A stretch of 23,082 nt of DNA, taken from positions 1 through 23,082 of the forward strand of contig CALANS010000154.1 of the NCBI GenBank assembly GCA_937926105.1, given 5' to 3'. A program made the translations under genes and the position numbers. Every line of letters starts with the position of its first letter. The stretch's first letter is position 1. Below are positions 22,164-23,082 of this stretch, in pieces. Origin of the DNA: an uncultured Actinomycetes bacterium. Lineage in GTDB: Bacteria; Actinomycetota; Actinomycetes; Mycobacteriales; Nakamurellaceae. The notes beneath the pieces are model-generated. The model ran no database searches and was not told the origin of the DNA. It worked only from the letters and a program-made list of their open reading frames with translations.

Positions 22164-23082
22164 CGCTTCGTCACCTCCCCGCTGACGATGGAGGTTTGCC
22201 CATCGTGCGCTCGCATCACGGAATTATCAACATTTCGAGTGAATGCAGCGTGAATCTCGTCGGAATTGCACCTTGCTGACCGACGTTGAGAACGGTGTCT
22301 GGCACCGGTGCGGTCGGTCCAGCGGCGCATTCGGATGACCGCGGGCGGCACGGATCGCAGGAGCAGCATCGCCGCGCCGTCCGGTAGGGTGCGGAGCCGT
22401 CCGGAATCAAGAATGGGGATGCGGCGCAGCGATGAGGAGCGGCTGCGTTGCCCGTCATACCCGCGGCTTTCCGCCCAGGTGATTTCGTCGCGGTCGCCGA
22501 CAACGAAGACGAGATCGCGCAGGTCGCCGGCGTCACTGCCACCACCCAAAATGATCTTGGTGGTCGAGGCGTCCCATAGGGTTGCGGCGGCCTGCTCTCC
22601 CCATTTGTGGCGGGCCTGTGCCAGGGATTGCAGGATCGCCCAGGTGCAGATGCCGGTGCCGCCGCCTTCCGACATCAACGTGGGCAGGGACGGTAGCGGT
22701 GAGAGGTTGCCGATCTCGTTGAGCATCATCGTGATCGGCGGATCCAGCCTGGCCCCGGGGGAGGCGGCGGCGAGATGCCGTGCGGTTTCGACGATGTCCT
22801 CAATGAACGCCGCGACCAGGTTCGCCGCCGCCCCCGCCCCGGTCGCGGTGCCGACCAAATACAGCGTTCCGCAATCTTGGATGAACGCGGCGGGGTCGAA
22901 CTGCTCCCCCGGCCCCGGCGAGACAGCAGCAAGAACATCCGGGTCGCCGAGCGCCGCGAGTGATTGCCGGACGCCGAGCCATACGGAGTCGCGCTGCCGC
23001 GGGTCGGAGTCCGCGACCGCGTTCAGGGCGGTGGCCCAGCCCGTGGGCGCGCGCGGGTGGGTGTCGAGGATCGCGATCGCGT
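22160..23082 (-). CDS. Type IV coupling protein (VirD4/TraG family), C-terminal part, runs off right edge
   Basis: 307 residues are in the window and the frame is open to the right edge, so the N-terminus with the Walker A motif is missing. Segments such as LVAAFIEDIVETARHLAAAS, PITMMLNEIGNLSPLPSLPT (a Walker B-like part leading to the TraM-recognition region), GGGTGICTWAILQSLAQARH and KIILGGGSDAGDLRDLV match the C-terminal half of VirD4/TraG/TraD coupling ATPases. Those proteins bring DNA and relaxase to a conjugation channel at the inner membrane. The end is Arg-rich and probably disordered. It is the first gene seen in the long minus-strand operon that continues with the Tad genes, so its upstream partners (relaxase, other T4SS parts) would lie to the right. 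Confidence 0.85.
   Translation of the reverse strand, partial: AIAILDTHPRAPTGWATALNAVADSDPRQRDSVWLGVRQSLAALGDPDVLAAVSPGPGEQFDPAAFIQDCGTLYLVGTATGAGAAANLVAAFIEDIVETARHLAAASPGARLDPPITMMLNEIGNLSPLPSLPTLMSEGGGTGICTWAILQSLAQARHKWGEQAAATLWDASTTKIILGGGSDAGDLRDLVFVVGDRDEITWAESRGYDGQRSRSSSLRRIPILDSGRLRTLPDGAAMLLLRSVPPAVIRMRRWTDRTGARHRSQRRSARCNSDEIHAAFTRNVDNSVMRAHDGQTSIVSGEVTKR

Noticed and set aside
1..23082. CRISPR arrays, tRNA or rRNA genes, insertion sequences, replication origin
   Set aside because: I saw no regularly spaced repeats, no cloverleaf or rRNA-like stretch, no transposase or integrase motif and no iteron cluster anywhere in the window.

Overview
The window is GC-rich, with long codon-biased reading frames and many 4-base stop/start overlaps. 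Together with a CmtR/CtpG pair of the Mycobacterium tuberculosis type and a DUF4913-like protein, this points to an actinomycete, probably of the Mycobacteriales (Mycobacterium, Nocardia, Gordonia or Rhodococcus relatives). The combination of metal-resistance cargo, a decayed gene copy and a conjugation-type coupling protein suggests a plasmid or integrative element. No replication, relaxase or integrase gene is visible, so this remains an inference.

Left part (1-6900), metal and thiol cargo. The start of an EamA/DMT transporter runs off the left edge on the minus strand. After an empty stretch of about 550 bases comes a divergent pair: merA (minus, mercuric reductase without the N-terminal metal-binding domain) and a MerR-family regulator (plus). 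They share a short intergenic region that holds a textbook MerR-type promoter with a 19-bp spacer and an 8+8 dyad. Next on the minus strand is the two-gene unit cmtR-ctpG, a Cd/Pb-sensing ArsR repressor and a P1B-type metal efflux ATPase, followed by a VKOR-family thiol oxidoreductase. A decayed 3' piece of a second merA lies at about 6438-6755.

Middle part (6904-9608), plus strand. Three co-directional genes: a DUF4913-like protein and two proteins I do not recognise. They converge on the large operon to the right.

Right part (9689-23082), minus strand. One long, tightly overlapped operon reads from the right edge leftwards: type IV coupling protein (VirD4/TraG type, partial), lipoprotein, secreted protein, CpaB/RcpC-like SAF protein, TadZ-like ATPase (broken by a single-base frameshift in this sequence), TadA ATPase, TadB, TadC, Flp-type pilin, two TadE-like minor pilins, a TadG-like protein, a 1168-residue transmembrane LysM-BTAD protein, and the prepilin peptidase. 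It encodes a nearly complete Tad pilus machine joined to a DNA-transfer coupling protein. The most interesting hypothesis is that the Tad pilus serves mating or transfer of the element, with the LysM-BTAD protein connecting the cell wall to a cytoplasmic regulator-like domain.
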